From contig JABFVL010000009.1 of NCBI GenBank assembly GCA_013362805.1, positions 1 to 36,619 of the forward strand: a stretch of DNA of 36,619 bases. The letters run 5' to 3'. Positions 1 to 7,172 of this stretch are shown here, in pieces. The notes under the pieces are model-generated. The model worked only from the letters and a program-made list of their open reading frames with translations. It was not told where the DNA came from and did no database searches. The position numbers and the translations under genes were made by a program. How positions within the stretch are numbered: position 1 is the first letter of the stretch; each line of letters begins with the position of its first letter. This DNA is from Mycobacteriales bacterium (lineage in GTDB: Bacteria > Actinomycetota > Actinomycetes > Mycobacteriales > QHCE01).

Positions 1-83
1 GCGACCACCACCCGAGTGTCATCAATGACTAGTGTCCCGTTATCCAAATCGAGGCGATCGCGAACTAAGCCGGCACCGTGCAA
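1..83 (-). other. Possible 5' part of a gene leaving the left edge
   Basis: On the minus strand a frame is open from the in-frame stop at 105-107 to the left edge. It reads as plausible protein with an acidic stretch (DRLDLDNGTLVIDD). The only usable start codon I see is TTG at 83-81, and no convincing ribosome binding site precedes it. It lies just downstream of the ABM remnant on the same strand, so it could have been its operon partner, or it could be a further fragment of decayed DNA. No family is recognised. Confidence 0.2.
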
Positions 84-137
84 GTAATGGTTATCGACCG
101 AGCATTATTTGCGCGGTGCCGAAAAACAGCGTCAGTC

Positions 138-332
138 TTACTCGGAAATTGCTTCTGGGGCATCAGCGAATCGACGAAGGCTGAATGGCTCGGCCAAAAT
201 TTCAACGAGTACGGCGGCCACGTGTTGGAAGTGTGGCAGTGAAAAGTGGTGGTCCAGGGCGGCGCTGTTCGTCCATTCCTCAACGAGGGTCATTTGCCCA
301 GGACGATTGGAGTCAACCAGTGGCTGGCCTGG
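138..332 (-). pseudogene. Remnant of an ABM-family (YgiN-like) monooxygenase gene
   Basis: A minus-strand frame, open from the stop at 335-333 to the TAA at 140-138, encodes about 64 residues that match the second half of the antibiotic biosynthesis monooxygenase fold. It contains the typical run GQMTLVEEW, then a helix (NSAALDHHFSLPHFQ) and the closing strand before the C-terminus. Family members are about 95-105 residues long, form dimers and act as small ferredoxin-fold oxygenases or quinol monooxygenases. The N-terminal strand and first helix are missing, no start codon fits, and stops bracket the frame. I see this as a truncated gene. The alternative is a very short real protein started at the internal ATG of the GQM run, which would lack half of the fold. 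Confidence 0.55.
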
Positions 333-360
333 TCAGACAGGGCTAAAGACAGACGAGTGA

Positions 361-1127
361 TCTGATGAGACAGGTTACTGCCCGTTCATGACCCGAACAT
401 CACAGGTTTTCGAACCACGGAAGATCGTAGTTGCTTACAAGTTTTGTTTCGAGACTTCGTCTGTCAGCCTGACGCCGTTAAACGGTTTCATCGCTCCATT
501 GTGGGCGTTTCCCTTCAATCCATCAACGCATTAACGGCGTTCTGATGGATTCGCGAAAAAAAGTCGCCATTTTGGCTAAATGCGTTTCATTCTCTGAATT
601 GGTTTTGTGACGGCTATTCCTCATTGTTTAAAGTGCGGTTTTTATCTGTGTTCATATATTACGTTCAGTCGATTTGAAAGCGTTATCATGCCGTTGACAT
701 GTGCTCTTGCCAAATTTTTATTTTTGTCGCATGCTCAAGAAACTCCTCTATCGAACCCAACTGTCAGCATGAAATTGGCTGCTTTGGGAAATGATGTGCG
801 TGCTAGAAACCCCATAAGGCCTTCAATTTTCTTGAGATCTCCCTGAGGTAACTCGAACGTAAGAGTGGCTGGAAATCGCAGTTCAGAATATGAAAAAAAC
901 TGATTAACAATTAATGATCTTGCGGGTGAAACGGGTGCTAATCGAACCCATCATTAAAGGCGAGTGGTACTTGCGATGCGATCATCCAGTTCAACAATTG
1001 TCTGCCGCCCGGGCTTTTATCGTCGGCCGGTGTGCACGATGCAAAAAATGTCGATGGAAAGTTGATCTCGCGTATCGGCGATCAAGCAAGACAAGGAATT
1101 ACTTATACACAGCTGAAAGGCACTTAG
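361..1127. other. Gene-poor, AT-rich intergenic region
   Basis: No convincing gene is seen on either strand. The stretch is visibly richer in A and T than the rest of the window. The open frames at 607-846 and 914-1138 (plus strand) have poor codon use and no good ribosome binding site, and the second runs into the start of the next gene. It holds one strong inverted repeat at 517-551, and its last part is the presumed promoter and leader of the secreted protein at 1128. Confidence 0.5.
517..551. repeat. Strong inverted repeat (hairpin or operator)
   Basis: Nine-base arms AATCCATCA (517-525) and TGATGGATT (543-551) enclose a second pair, ACGC (526-529) and GCGT (537-540), with a 7-base loop and a 2-base bulge. 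A separate 10-base inverted pair, ACGCCGTTAA (472-481) and TTAACGGCGT (531-540), competes with the inner arm, so two alternative folds are possible. No T-run follows directly, although an A-rich stretch (555-561) is next to it. Confidence 0.5.
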
Positions 1128-1610
1128 ATGAACCTTAGGAAGTTAGTTACTGTCACATTAGCCATGATAGCCATGGCCATCGGAGCAAACGTTGTCACCG
1201 CCGGCACGGCTCAGGCCGCCGTCTCTGGTTCATACACCGCCGCTAGTGCATGCGGAAACAATTACTACGTTCAAGCGTATGCCAACATGAAAACGCTCAA
1301 CGGCACCGCCCTTGGCCGCGTGTTCCTTCTATATAACGGGTCCCAAAACTGCGCAGTCCTAGTGAACCTCACCGGTAGCGCCAAATACATGGCGGTCGAC
1401 ATCGCCCCCGTGGTCGACAATGGTTGGATTTATGGTGCGTGGGCAGACAGCGGCACCTTCTCGTCTTACGCAGGACCGGCACGGATCACTGTGGGCGCGA
1501 GTCAGCCGGTCGCCGTTAGGGCACTGATGATCTACAACGGCACTTACTACAACTGGGCGAGCGGCGCTACCACCGGCAGCGCGGGCTATGCGGGATGGAT
1601 TCGTCCCTAG
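1128..1610 (+). CDS. Secreted spore-associated-like protein
   Basis: This 160-residue protein has a clear Sec signal peptide: basic MNLRK, a hydrophobic core at about 6-24, and an AQA-A cleavage site near residue 30. The mature part is rich in Tyr, Gly, Asn and Ala, with two Cys that could pair. It resembles the small secreted spore-associated proteins of Streptomyces, which share the elements CG.N/Y, V/RVFLLYN, NCxV and YAGP seen here. The biochemical role of that family is not known; the proteins are found outside the cell or on spores. The start is supported by a GAAAGG sequence about 8 bases upstream. It is a single gene downstream of a long AT-rich leader. The family assignment is by pattern memory and is moderate. 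Confidence 0.8.
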   Translation: MNLRKLVTVTLAMIAMAIGANVVTAGTAQAAVSGSYTAASACGNNYYVQAYANMKTLNGTALGRVFLLYNGSQNCAVLVNLTGSAKYMAVDIAPVVDNGWIYGAWADSGTFSSYAGPARITVGASQPVAVRALMIYNGTYYNWASGATTGSAGYAGWIRP

Positions 1611-1838
1611 CGGCTGGCGAGTGTGGAAGGTGTGGCGCCGCGTGACGAACGTTGGGCTATCCCAGTCGCGGCGCAGAATGAGCACTTAGCCGCGAAACCG
1701 CGAATTGTTCCCGATGGGGCTATCGAGAAAAGCGATACGCCTAGGTGTGACAAACCTGGGCGGGGCGAGTTGTATAAGAATTGTCGCGTTGAATTGAGGC
1801 GCGACGGTCACGCCAGTGTCATTAAAGGGGTGATTCGT

Positions 1839-2135
1839 ATGCGTGTATGCATGACGGTGTTGATACCTGTTGAGGCGGGCAACCAGGCGCTGAATAGCGG
1901 AACTTTGCCGAAGGTGATGGATCAAGTAATGGGTCAGCTCAACCCAGAAGCGGCGTATTTCTACGCGGAAGATGGGCAACGCTGCGCTCACTTTTACTTC
2001 GACATGCAGGACTCCGCGGACATACCCAGCATCTGTGAGCCGTTCTTTCAAGAATTCAATGCCAAGGTCACAATATCCCCGGCAATGAATATTGAGGATC
2101 TACAAAACGGGCTCAAGAAAGCCAGTTTCGTTTAA
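1839..2135 (+). CDS. Small DUF3303/GYD-like alpha-beta barrel protein
   Basis: This encodes 98 residues with no signal peptide or membrane segment. I chose the ATG at 1839 because AAAGGGG lies 8 bases upstream; the frame is open further upstream, but that part is atypical. The pattern is a first strand (MRVCMTVLIPVEAGN), a helix (LPKVMDQVMGQLNPEA), strands containing YFYAEDGQR and HFYFDMQD, then a proline-led helix and a final strand before EDLQNGL. This matches a widespread family of small stand-alone ferredoxin-like proteins (DUF3303/YCII/ABM fold group) found in actinobacteria and soil proteobacteria. No catalytic function is established. It is followed by a strong hairpin, so it is probably transcribed alone. 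Confidence 0.8.
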   Translation: MRVCMTVLIPVEAGNQALNSGTLPKVMDQVMGQLNPEAAYFYAEDGQRCAHFYFDMQDSADIPSICEPFFQEFNAKVTISPAMNIEDLQNGLKKASFV

Positions 2136-2140
2136 TAACC

Positions 2141-2178
2141 GTAGGGCGCCTTTCCACGTTCAATGTTGGGCGCCCTAC
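2141..2178 (+). terminator. Hairpin terminator after the DUF3303-like gene
   Basis: Perfect 10-base arms GTAGGGCGCC (2141-2150) and GGCGCCCTAC (2169-2178) begin 5 bases after the TAA stop at 2135. There is no T-tract, as is common for actinobacterial terminators. Confidence 0.65.
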
Positions 2179-2236
2179 TCAGGCGCCTGTCGCGGTGGCT
2201 GAAGACCATGGTACGAAGCTGTGCCGCAGCCAGGCT

Positions 2237-2482
2237 CTAATCGTCCGCGTTCAGGGCGGCGGTACGGGTCCGCAGCTCGTCATACGCGTCGACGGGACGG
2301 GCCACGGAGCCCGAAAACAAAAACGCATGTAGGGGCGTGCCGGCCTCGGTCAAATCGGCCAGCAGGGGACTGCGCCGTTCCACGCGGGGCACTGCCGTCG
2401 GCGGGCGCGTCGGACCCCGTTCCACGCGGGCACCGCTGTCGGTGAGCGCGTCGGCCCCCGTCTCACGGCCGCCTGACGGCAA
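2237..2482 (-). CDS. Uncertain ORF with a tandem 14-residue repeat, possible gene fragment
   Basis: An 81-residue frame with strongly GC-rich third positions, as expected for coding DNA here. Its only start is a TTG at 2482. The frame is open further upstream to about 2613, almost touching the methyltransferase stop at 2617, and the upstream part also reads as protein-like (an Ala/Leu-rich helix and IHVAGLSTYASV), but no start codon is present there. It contains two copies of a 14-residue unit (GADALTDSGARVER and GPTRPPTAVPRVER). The C-terminal part (LHAFLFSGSVARPVDAYDE) looks like a folded segment. I recognise no family. It may be the 3' end of a gene whose 5' end was deleted, lying downstream of the methyltransferase on the same strand. 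Confidence 0.35.
   Translation of the reverse strand: MPSGGRETGADALTDSGARVERGPTRPPTAVPRVERRSPLLADLTEAGTPLHAFLFSGSVARPVDAYDELRTRTAALNADD
2375..2454. repeat. Imperfect tandem repeat, period 42 bp
   Basis: Two adjacent copies (2375-2413 and 2417-2454) share CCGTTCCACGCGGG..CAC and end in GCGCGTCGG. The period of 42 bases equals 14 codons, and it encodes the duplicated 14-residue unit in the minus-strand ORF at 2237-2482. Confidence 0.7.
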
Positions 2483-2616
2483 CGTAGGGCCATCACTTAC
2501 GGATGCATAAGTCGAAAGACCCGCAACATGTATCTGGCTTCCCCGCCACCTTCGTCGAGCGGGAAGTTCTAAGAGCGCAGCGTTAAGGCCGGCTTGAGTT
2601 TTTGCCTGGTCGGCGC

Positions 2617-3507
2617 TTAATCAAGTGCTTGCGGATTTTCTGTTGGACGGCGTCCCCAAGCCGAGATCAGTGGTGCGAGTGTGAGGTCGAGCTCGCCCGC
2701 TTCGATGGCCGCCAGGTGCGCGTCGATCTCGGCGTCGTCGGTCAGGCCGGCCTCGAGTAGCTCGCCGCGCACGTGCCGGATGGTCGACGCCTCCAGCCGG
2801 TCGCAGGCCAGCCCGCCGACGGGGAAAGAACCCGCCGCCGCGACATCTACCAATCCGGCCTCACGCAATGCCCGTGGCAGTGTCCGGCCGTAGCGCAAAT
2901 CGGCCCCACGGCGCGCTAGCAACTCCCGCACCGCGTCGCGCAGTCGGTTGGCTCGCAGCTGCGCTGGACCGCTGTCGTCCACGCATGCCAGCGGCTGTAG
3001 AGCCGTATCGGCGTCCTCGATCAGGAGCCAGCCGCCGGGCCGGAGCGCTGCCGCCATTGTGGCCAGTGCCCGAGCCCGGTCAGGTACATGGACTAGCACA
3101 AGTCGGGCGTGTACCAGATCGAATGTCCCTGGTTCCGGGGCTGGATCAGCTGCGACATCATGCTGGCGCACTTCGTACCCGTTGCCCGCGTTCAGCCACG
3201 ATGGGTCAATGTCTGTGGCCAGCACGTGCCCTGTTGGGCCGACAGCTGCCGCTAGTGCTTCCGGGATGCTGCGTCCACCGGCCCCCACTTCCCAGCAGCG
3301 CGAGCCAGCTTTGACTCCTAGGCGATCGAAGTGTCCGCGCGTCACGCCATCGAACAGCTCGGCCAACCAGCGGAAACGTTCACCAGCTTCAGCGCGCGCA
3401 TTGTCCAGTAGGTAACCGCGAGCGGGGGCGGATTCTCCTTCGCTTGCGGTAGTCACGATCGAATCCGGGCGGGTGTCTACGTGTGGTGGGCGGGGCGAGG
3501 GAGTCAT
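2617..3507 (-). CDS. Class I SAM-dependent methyltransferase
   Basis: This 296-residue protein is a Rossmann-fold methyltransferase. Motif I is CWEVGAGGRS, the acidic residue that binds the SAM ribose follows in the ATDID strand, the motif after that is RQHDVAAD, and motif IV is FDLVHARLVLVHV with the usual post-motif RALATMAAALRPGGWLLIED. This is the UbiE/Methyltransf_11-type arrangement of small-molecule methyltransferases; the substrate cannot be told. I prefer the ATG at 3507 because GGAG lies 3-6 bases upstream; a TTG 12 codons earlier (3543) is possible. The first 40 residues are low-complexity and Pro-rich. The end overlaps no gene, but an ORF fragment follows on the same strand. Confidence 0.88.
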   Translation of the reverse strand: MTPSPRPPHVDTRPDSIVTTASEGESAPARGYLLDNARAEAGERFRWLAELFDGVTRGHFDRLGVKAGSRCWEVGAGGRSIPEALAAAVGPTGHVLATDIDPSWLNAGNGYEVRQHDVAADPAPEPGTFDLVHARLVLVHVPDRARALATMAAALRPGGWLLIEDADTALQPLACVDDSGPAQLRANRLRDAVRELLARRGADLRYGRTLPRALREAGLVDVAAAGSFPVGGLACDRLEASTIRHVRGELLEAGLTDDAEIDAHLAAIEAGELDLTLAPLISAWGRRPTENPQALD

Positions 3508-3870
3508 AACTCCATGGTCATCCTCTCCAGGTTGCCAGCGCAACGATGTTCGGGGAGGGACATCTCACACAAGCCGAGAACGTGGCAAAAAGAACGCGGG
3601 AGCCGGGACATGATCGGGCGATGTGTAGTCTGGGATCAAATTTTGCGGCATACTGACGGCAGATAGGTCTTCTGACAGACCCTCATCTGCGGCGTCGTTG
3701 TTGGCCCGCAGTTTCATGCCCAGGCGCAGTGTGCGCGGCGAGTTTTCCGCATTGAGCGCCGGACGTTTCTACTTTTCCGAGTTTGGTACTGCCGAAATTG
3801 CTTTGTCTTATTTGGCTAGATCCGCACGGCCTCTCGGTTTCAAACCAGCCACTGAATGGAGTAAAAGACC
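3508..3870. other. Intergenic region between divergent genes
   Basis: This separates the methyltransferase (minus) from the DinB gene (plus) and should contain both promoters. I see no gene in it. The short plus-strand frame at 3481-3666 has no ribosome binding site and overlaps the methyltransferase start. The part next to the DinB gene (about 3760-3860) is T-rich and ends in GGAG 9 bases before the ATG. Confidence 0.45.
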
Positions 3871-4368
3871 ATGAGTATTACCAGAATTACGAACGGCACT
3901 GAGCGAGTGATCATCGAGAACATGCTCGATCGCAATCGTGAGGCGCTTATCGACACCGTACGTGGGTTGTCCGAGGCCGACGCGCGTCGGAGGCTCGTTA
4001 CTTCGCTGACGACACCGATCTCATTGATTAAGCATGCCGCTGCCGCGGAACGAATCTGGTTCCAACGCTTCTGGGCCGGACTTGACGAAGGTGAGTGCGA
4101 TGGATATTCCAATCGCGATGAGGGCACATTCGTCGTTTCTGATGACGAGTCGCTCATCGATGTGATTGCTGAGTTTGAACGTGCGAGTCAACGCTCACGA
4201 ATGATCGCGTCGCGTTTTGAACTCGATGACACTAAGGACAATCCCCTCGAGGGCACGGTCAGTATGCGATGGACTCTGCTCGCCATGATCGAAGAGTTCG
4301 CCAGGCATGCGGGGCATGGTGACATCCTTCGTGAGCAGATCGATAAGACCGCGTTCTCACCGCTATAA
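3871..4368 (+). CDS. DinB-family (DUF664) protein
   Basis: This 165-residue protein has the four-helix pattern of the DinB/YfiT-like superfamily, DUF664 branch. Helix one is IIENMLDRNREALIDTVRGL, then LVTSLTTPISLIKHAAAAERIW with the first metal-ligand His, and the last helix has ARHAGHGDILRE with the two further His of the usual triad. Family members are metal-dependent; several act as thiol transferases using mycothiol or bacillithiol, which fits an actinobacterium that makes mycothiol, but the substrate is unknown. The start is fixed by GGAG about 9 bases upstream. It stands alone between intergenic regions. Confidence 0.88.
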   Translation: MSITRITNGTERVIIENMLDRNREALIDTVRGLSEADARRRLVTSLTTPISLIKHAAAAERIWFQRFWAGLDEGECDGYSNRDEGTFVVSDDESLIDVIAEFERASQRSRMIASRFELDDTKDNPLEGTVSMRWTLLAMIEEFARHAGHGDILREQIDKTAFSPL

Positions 4369-4484
4369 CTGTCGGTTCCTCCTCGAGAATGACGCCACAA
4401 TCGTCATTTTGCAGGACGAAATAGCACATTTATTGAGTCATGCTAAGCGGGTGTCGTCAACGGAGCAGCAGAGGAGCCCGCGTC

Positions 4485-4952
4485 ATGAATATCCGGCCAA
4501 AGCAGCGGGGAAAAACAGCAGTGCAGGATTCCATGGGTAAACGTCTTGGGGTAGGAACCGCGAGTGTCGTGCTTTTCGTAGCTGGCATGCTCTTCGCGTT
4601 CGCGGGTGGGGCCGTTGCCGCTGAGCCTACGAATATAGCGACGTCGGCTCAGGCGGATTGTCCACCGCTCGCTACTTGGAAGCCAGTTGAGTCGGTTGAG
4701 CTCAATGGAGCGTCCGTCTGCCTCATGAAAGAAGAATTCGCTGACAACTTCTCGGGGATGATTGTGAATGCTCCATCCGGAACTGCCGTCTATCTGGTCT
4801 TTCAGAAGTGGGGAAATTCTTTCAATGATGCGACAGTGGCCCCAGGGCAGAATGCCGCTGGCACCGCGCCCGCGATCAGGGGCGGAAAGCCGATTCAGGC
4901 TTGCGGACGAATGTATGAACCTTGGGGTATCGCATGCACGCCCTTCCACTGA
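4485..4952 (+). CDS. Secreted protein of unknown function
   Basis: This encodes 155 residues. I chose the ATG at 4485 because GAGGAG lies 8 bases upstream; the alternative ATG at 4533 gives the same export signal. A hydrophobic core (SVVLFVAGMLFAFAGGAVAA) follows a basic N-terminus and ends in AVA-A, so it is a Sec signal peptide. The mature protein has four Cys (in ADCPPL, SVCLMK, QACGRM and IACTPF), suggesting two disulfides, and is Gly/Pro/Ala-rich near the C-terminus. I do not recognise the family. It lies downstream of the DinB gene by about 115 bases, with its own ribosome binding site. Confidence 0.72.
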   Translation: MNIRPKQRGKTAVQDSMGKRLGVGTASVVLFVAGMLFAFAGGAVAAEPTNIATSAQADCPPLATWKPVESVELNGASVCLMKEEFADNFSGMIVNAPSGTAVYLVFQKWGNSFNDATVAPGQNAAGTAPAIRGGKPIQACGRMYEPWGIACTPFH

Positions 4953-5023
4953 ATCGTGGAAAAGTCTGACCCAAAAGGTATGAGCGTGGCTCAGGACTCA
5001 ACGAAGCCCGTTCTCGTGCCAGG

Positions 5024-5060
5024 AGTGGCTGTTTGGAGAAATGTACTCTGAGCAGCCACT
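5024..5060. terminator. Possible bidirectional hairpin
   Basis: Arms AGTGGCTG (5024-5031) and CAGCCACT (5053-5060) with a 21-base loop lie between two converging genes (stops at 4952 and 5144). No T-run follows. The position suggests a terminator; the long loop makes this uncertain. Confidence 0.35.
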
Positions 5061-5143
5061 TCTTATGAGCGCAGAACTGGGACGATTTTTTGCTGGCGAT
5101 GGGCAAAGCTGTTGTGTGTGAATGGTTGGCTGACGTTCCTGGG

Positions 5144-6112
5144 CTAGTCGTTATAGGAATTGGCCATCTCGGTCGCCCGGTCGCGCAAAGAGGTTCGCAA
5201 CCACTGCGGGGCCAGCACTGTCGCGCTTGTACCTAGTTGCCACAGCGCCCATTCGGCGTGCCTCGCATCTTGAAATGCCACTTCAAGCCGCAGCCATCCG
5301 TCAGATTCGGGTTCTTCGGTGAGCAGGGCCAGCGCGGTGTCCATCAAGTCTTTGCGTCGTGTTGGTTTCACCCGTGCCAGCACGATGACCTGGTCTCCGC
5401 CGGTCCGAAATCGAGTGCTGCGTTCCTGCCAGGCTCGATTCAGGTCGACGCGGTCTTCGCGGCGCGCGGGTTCGGGTAGTTCTTCGGCGGCCAAGACCCG
5501 GGATACCCGGTAGGTGCGATCCTCGCCGGATCTGGTGGCTAGCAGATAGCCCTGATCACGTACTGTGACCAGTCCAATGGGGTCAACTGTCCGCCACTTG
5601 GGCGACTGGTCCACAGCGGCGTAGCGGATGCGCAGCTTATGTCCCTCAAGCACCGCGCGCCGAATCTCGGCCACTATGGCCTCTGGCGCTTCCTCCGCTG
5701 CTACGCGACGTGACAACAGGTCGATCTCTGGCTCAATGAGCAGGCGTTCGGCCACGCCAGCCGCGGTGGCTCGATAGCTTTCGGGCAAAGCGTCGACGAC
5801 TTTGAGCATGGCGGAGGCAAGCGCGGAGCCGAGGCCGAATACCTGGGCGCCGCGTCGTGACCCGGCGATAAGCAAGGCGAGGGCCTCGTCATGGGTCAGT
5901 CCGGTGAGCTCGGTCCGAAAACCAGGCAACAAGGCGAATCCGCCGTGCCGACCGCGTTCGGTGTAGACCGGGACGCCAGCTGTGGACAGCGCTTCGATAT
6001 CGCGTTGCACGGTGCGAGTGGAGACCTCCAATTCGCGGGCGAGCGAGGCCGCGGACAGCCGGCCGTGCTGTCGCAGCAGCAGGACGAGTGACACCAAACG
6101 GTCTGCGCGCAT
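5144..6112 (-). CDS. YafY-type HTH-WYL transcriptional regulator
   Basis: This encodes 322 residues. The N-terminal winged helix (MRADRLVSLVLLL, then LSAASLARELEVSTRTVQRDIEAL) is an HTH_11 DeoR-like domain. A WYL domain follows at about 140-240, here with KLRIRYA and the WRTVDPIGLV/GYLLATRS strands. The usual WCX C-terminal extension is at about 240-322. Such proteins bind DNA as dimers and sense ligands such as nucleotides or single-stranded DNA through the WYL domain. I chose the ATG at 6112, where the HTH begins; a longer frame to 6184 runs across the presumed operator. It is divergent from the RidA gene, with a perfect dyad 20 bases upstream of its start, so it probably represses itself and perhaps ridA. 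Confidence 0.92.
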   Translation of the reverse strand: MRADRLVSLVLLLRQHGRLSAASLARELEVSTRTVQRDIEALSTAGVPVYTERGRHGGFALLPGFRTELTGLTHDEALALLIAGSRRGAQVFGLGSALASAMLKVVDALPESYRATAAGVAERLLIEPEIDLLSRRVAAEEAPEAIVAEIRRAVLEGHKLRIRYAAVDQSPKWRTVDPIGLVTVRDQGYLLATRSGEDRTYRVSRVLAAEELPEPARREDRVDLNRAWQERSTRFRTGGDQVIVLARVKPTRRKDLMDTALALLTEEPESDGWLRLEVAFQDARHAEWALWQLGTSATVLAPQWLRTSLRDRATEMANSYND

Positions 6113-6132
6113 ACGAAAACCTAACAGGAATA

Positions 6133-6151
6133 CACGACAGGAGATGTCGTG
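6133..6151. promoter_or_regulatory. Dyad operator for the WYL regulator
   Basis: A perfect inverted repeat, CACGACA-GGAGA-TGTCGTG, with 7-base arms and a 5-base spacer, lies in the shared promoter region. It sits 20 bases upstream of the regulator's ATG and about 93 bases upstream of ridA. The core ACA-N5-TGT resembles sites reported for YafY-like WYL repressors. Binding by this regulator is inferred from position. Confidence 0.6.
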
Positions 6152-6244
6152 ATTTGTTGGGAGGCTGCTGATCAGCACGGTCAAACACTGCGGCTGTCGA
6201 GCCGCGGGACGCGTGCGCGTGAGTTGAATGGAGTGGATGTGGCA

Positions 6245-6640
6245 ATGGAACGGACGGCAATCAACCCGTGGAACTGGTCAGCGAAGTTGGGTTATAACCA
6301 GGCCGAGCTTGTCTGGGGTCAGGCCCGAACGCTGTATATCTCAGGGCAGACAGCGATGAGTGGTGACGGTGATCCCGAGCACGCGGGTGACATGGCAGCG
6401 CAATTGGCGCTGAGTCTTGACAATGTGGAGGCCGTTCTCAGCCAAGCCGACATGTCTCTTGCGAATCTCGTCCGGCTAAATGTGTACACCACAGATGTCG
6501 ATCTGCTTTTTCATCACTATGGCATTCTGGCCGCGCGGCTGGGCGGTGCCGGGGTGGCACCAGCTACCACAATGCTCGAGGTGAAACGGTTGGCGATTCC
6601 CGCGCTCATGGTCGAACTTGAGGGAACAGCGGTCGCGTGA
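6245..6640 (+). CDS. RidA/YjgF/UK114-family protein
   Basis: This 131-residue protein matches the RidA trimeric fold. It contains TLYISGQTAMSGDGDPEHAGDMAAQ, a helix with LDNVEAVLSQADMSLANLV, the strand RLNVYTTDVD, and the C-terminal PATTMLEVKRLAIPALMVELE. RidA proteins hydrolyse reactive enamine/imine intermediates formed by PLP enzymes. The usual active-site Arg position is occupied within the APATTMLEVKRL segment by Thr/Met, so it may belong to a RidA subfamily without classical deaminase activity. GGAG is 11 bases before the ATG at 6245; a GTG two codons earlier (6239) is also possible. It is divergent from the WYL regulator and 45 bases ahead of the DUF488 gene, so it is probably co-transcribed with it. 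Confidence 0.88.
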   Translation: MERTAINPWNWSAKLGYNQAELVWGQARTLYISGQTAMSGDGDPEHAGDMAAQLALSLDNVEAVLSQADMSLANLVRLNVYTTDVDLLFHHYGILAARLGGAGVAPATTMLEVKRLAIPALMVELEGTAVA

Positions 6641-6685
6641 GGCAATTTCCGGTGGAGGTGCGAGCAGTAGGCAGGGGAACTTTTC

Positions 6686-7171
6686 GTGTTCAAAGTAGTG
6701 ACAATCGGCGTCTATGGCTTCACGGTCGATGCGTTCTTCGAAAAACTCGTCCGCGCGGACGTTGGCCTGCTTCTCGATCTTCGCCAGCGTCGTGGCGTTC
6801 GTGGTGCCGAATATGCCTGGGCGAATTCGGCGCGGCTTCAGCGTGCGCTAACGGCGGTGGATATCGATTACCTGCACGTCAAGGAGTTGGCGCCGACGAC
6901 TGAGCTGCGCCAGCTCCAATATCGTGAGGATGACCGTCAAGGTGCGGGCAAGCGTAGTCGGGTATCGCTCGCGGCCGCGTATTCGGAGCGCTATACCAGT
7001 GAGATTCTTGACCCGTTCGAGCTTGGAACGTTGGTAGCGGCGTTTCCCAATGATTCGACGACTGCCCTTTTTTGAGTTGAGCGCGATCCGGAGGCCTGTC
7101 ACCGTTCACTCGTCGCCGAGCGATTGCGCGTCGAGCACAACCTCTTTGTTGAGGACATTCGCCCGAGCTAG
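6686..7171 (+). pseudogene. DUF488-family protein with an in-frame TGA
   Basis: The frame starts at GTG 6686, with AGGGGA about 7 bases upstream. It begins with the DUF488 signature strand (VVTIGVYGFTVDAFFEKL), followed by LLLDLRQRRGVRG and YLHVKEL. At codon 130 (7073-7075) a TGA stop interrupts it, and the same frame then continues with VERDPEACHRSLVAERL, the normal DUF488 C-terminal motif, to a TAG at 7171. In relatives the TGA position is usually Cys (pattern ALLCxExDPxxCHRSL), so a one-base change of TGC or TGT to TGA explains it. TGA is used as an ordinary stop elsewhere in the window (for example 4952 and 15721). Simple nonsense mutation is most likely; selenocysteine or readthrough are the less likely options. 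The function of DUF488 is unknown. Confidence 0.85.
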
Positions 7172-7172
7172 A

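Noticed and set aside
905..960. A T-arm-like stretch (GGTTCGA) on the minus strand suggesting a tRNA
   Set aside because: The stem on the two sides of the loop does not pair and no acceptor, D or anticodon arm is found nearby.
607..1138. Two plus-strand frames (607-846 and 914-1138)
   Set aside because: AT-rich, poor codon use, no ribosome binding site, and the second overlaps the start of the well-supported gene at 1128.
3481..3666. Short plus-strand frame in the intergenic region before the DinB gene
   Set aside because: It overlaps the methyltransferase start, has no ribosome binding site and a Ser/Arg/Trp-rich composition typical of shadow frames.
7073..7171. TGA reassigned to a sense codon genome-wide
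   Set aside because: Well-supported genes in the window end with TGA (for example 4952 and 15721), so it is a normal stop.
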